Shown here: positions 6,095-6,801 of the stretch, in pieces | How the letters are laid out: the number at the start of each line of letters is the position of its first letter | How positions within the stretch are numbered: the first letter of the stretch is position 1 | DNA from: Bacteroidales bacterium UBA3389 | GTDB lineage: Bacteria > Bacteroidota > Bacteroidia > Bacteroidales > P3 | NCBI GenBank assembly: GCA_002358835.1 | Contig: DEPP01000025.1 | Span: forward strand, 1 to 6,801 | Length of the DNA stretch: 6,801 nucleotides | Direction of reading: 5' to 3' | Made by a program: the position numbers and the translations under genes | The notes under the pieces: generated by a model | Told to the model about the DNA's origin: nothing | Seen by the model: only the letters and a program-made list of their open reading frames with translations | Database searches by the model: none

Positions 6095-6801
6095 ATGGGT
6101 GGAATGGTTTTTATCAGTGTACTGGCTGTCGTATTATTGATAGTGTTTTTCTATTTGGTACCTGTGAATCTATGGTTTCAATGTGTGTTGAATGGAGTTA
6201 AAATATCACTTATTCAACTTATATTTATGCGTTGGCGAAAGGTGCCTCCCGCAATCATTGTCAATGCTATGATCAACTCAAGAAAAGCAGGATTGAATTT
6301 GAGCAGTGATTTGTTGGAAGCACACTATCTTGCAGGTGGTCATGTTCGCAGTGTTGTAAACGCATTGATTTCTGCAGACAAGGCAAACATTGCTTTGGAT
6401 TTCAATACAGCTACAGCAATCGATTTGGCCGGTAGAGACGTATTTGATGCTGTGCAAATGTCTGTTAATCCCAAAGTTTTGGATACGCCATCTGTTGCTG
6501 CAGTTGCAAGTAACGGTATTCAATTGATAGTAAAAGCAAGAGTTACCGTTAGAGCAAACATAAAACAGCTTGTAGGAGGTGCAGGTGAGGAAACTATTTT
6601 GGCAAGAGTCGGAGAGGGAATCGTAACAGCAATCGGTTCTGCAAAGAGTCATGCCGATGTTTTGGAGAATCCGGATTCTATTTCTAAGCTTGTTTTGTCT
6701 AAAGGTTTGGATACGGGAACTGCATTTGAAATATTGTCAATCGATATTGCAGATATAGATGTGGGAAAGAACATCGGAGCACAATTGCAAATGGATCAAG
6801 C
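6095..6801 (+). CDS. floA: Flotillin-like protein FloA, C-terminus cut by right edge
   Basis: The frame is open from the ATG at 6095 to the window end, giving 235 residues of a family of about 330. A single hydrophobic membrane segment lies at about 5-24. It is followed by the conserved FloA region: FMRWRKVPPAIIVNAMINSRKAGL (44-67), a LEAHYLAGGHVRSVVNALI segment (74-92), ISADKANIALDFNTATAIDLAGRDV (92-116), and VKARVTVRANIKQLVGGAGEETILARVGEGIV. This N-terminal architecture is that of the FloA/YqfA (formerly UPF0365) group of SPFH-like membrane scaffolds. These oligomerise in functional membrane microdomains at the inner membrane. Roughly the last 95 residues, including the Ala/Glu-rich coiled coil, are outside the window. 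The upstream nfeD gene is its standard partner. The start is supported by the immediate membrane segment and the A/T-rich upstream region. Confidence 0.94.
   Translation, partial: MGGMVFISVLAVVLLIVFFYLVPVNLWFQCVLNGVKISLIQLIFMRWRKVPPAIIVNAMINSRKAGLNLSSDLLEAHYLAGGHVRSVVNALISADKANIALDFNTATAIDLAGRDVFDAVQMSVNPKVLDTPSVAAVASNGIQLIVKARVTVRANIKQLVGGAGEETILARVGEGIVTAIGSAKSHADVLENPDSISKLVLSKGLDTGTAFEILSIDIADIDVGKNIGAQLQMDQ

Noticed and set aside
6278..6652. Minus-strand Cys-rich 124-residue open frame, a possible small secreted peptide
   Set aside because: It lies entirely antisense to floA, and its cysteines arise from the reverse complement of Ala/Thr codons of that gene.

Overview
The window looks like an ordinary stretch of chromosome from a member of the Bacteroidota, probably Bacteroidales or a relative. 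Four signs support this: low G+C, AT-rich start regions without clear Shine-Dalgarno sequences, three promoter candidates with the phylum-specific -7 motif TAnnTTTG, and two secreted proteins with type IX secretion (T9SS) type A sorting domains. The genus cannot be fixed from the sequence.

Layout. On the minus strand, running off the left edge, are the first 67 codons of dapD (lysine/diaminopimelate synthesis). A gap of about 350 bases separates it from the plus-strand genes. This gap holds two divergent promoter candidates and, between them, an unexplained structured element of about 90 bases (261-350) made of a hairpin, a 12-bp inverted repeat and a 21/22-bp direct repeat. Two exported proteins follow in tandem, of 321 and 578 residues. 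They share a C-terminal sorting domain but differ elsewhere, and each is followed by a hairpin terminator. The larger has four divergent copies of a beta-rich repeat of about 105-120 residues marked by a PNDQTAYYYY-like motif. Neither has a function recognisable from sequence.

From 3449 to the right edge lies a probable four-gene operon with one promoter: argS (arginyl-tRNA synthetase), clpS (N-degron adaptor of the ClpAP-type protease), a short membrane NfeD protein and floA (flotillin-like scaffold, cut by the right edge). NfeD and FloA are an established pair that acts in the membrane. Co-transcription with argS and clpS is inferred from gaps of 6, 27 and 32 bases and the lack of internal promoters or terminators.

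I found no mobile element, CRISPR array, RNA gene or clear defence or biosynthetic system. The points most worth a second look are the four-repeat T9SS protein, the structured intergenic element, the missing promoter of the second T9SS gene, and the Phe/His substitutions in the ClpS recognition loop.
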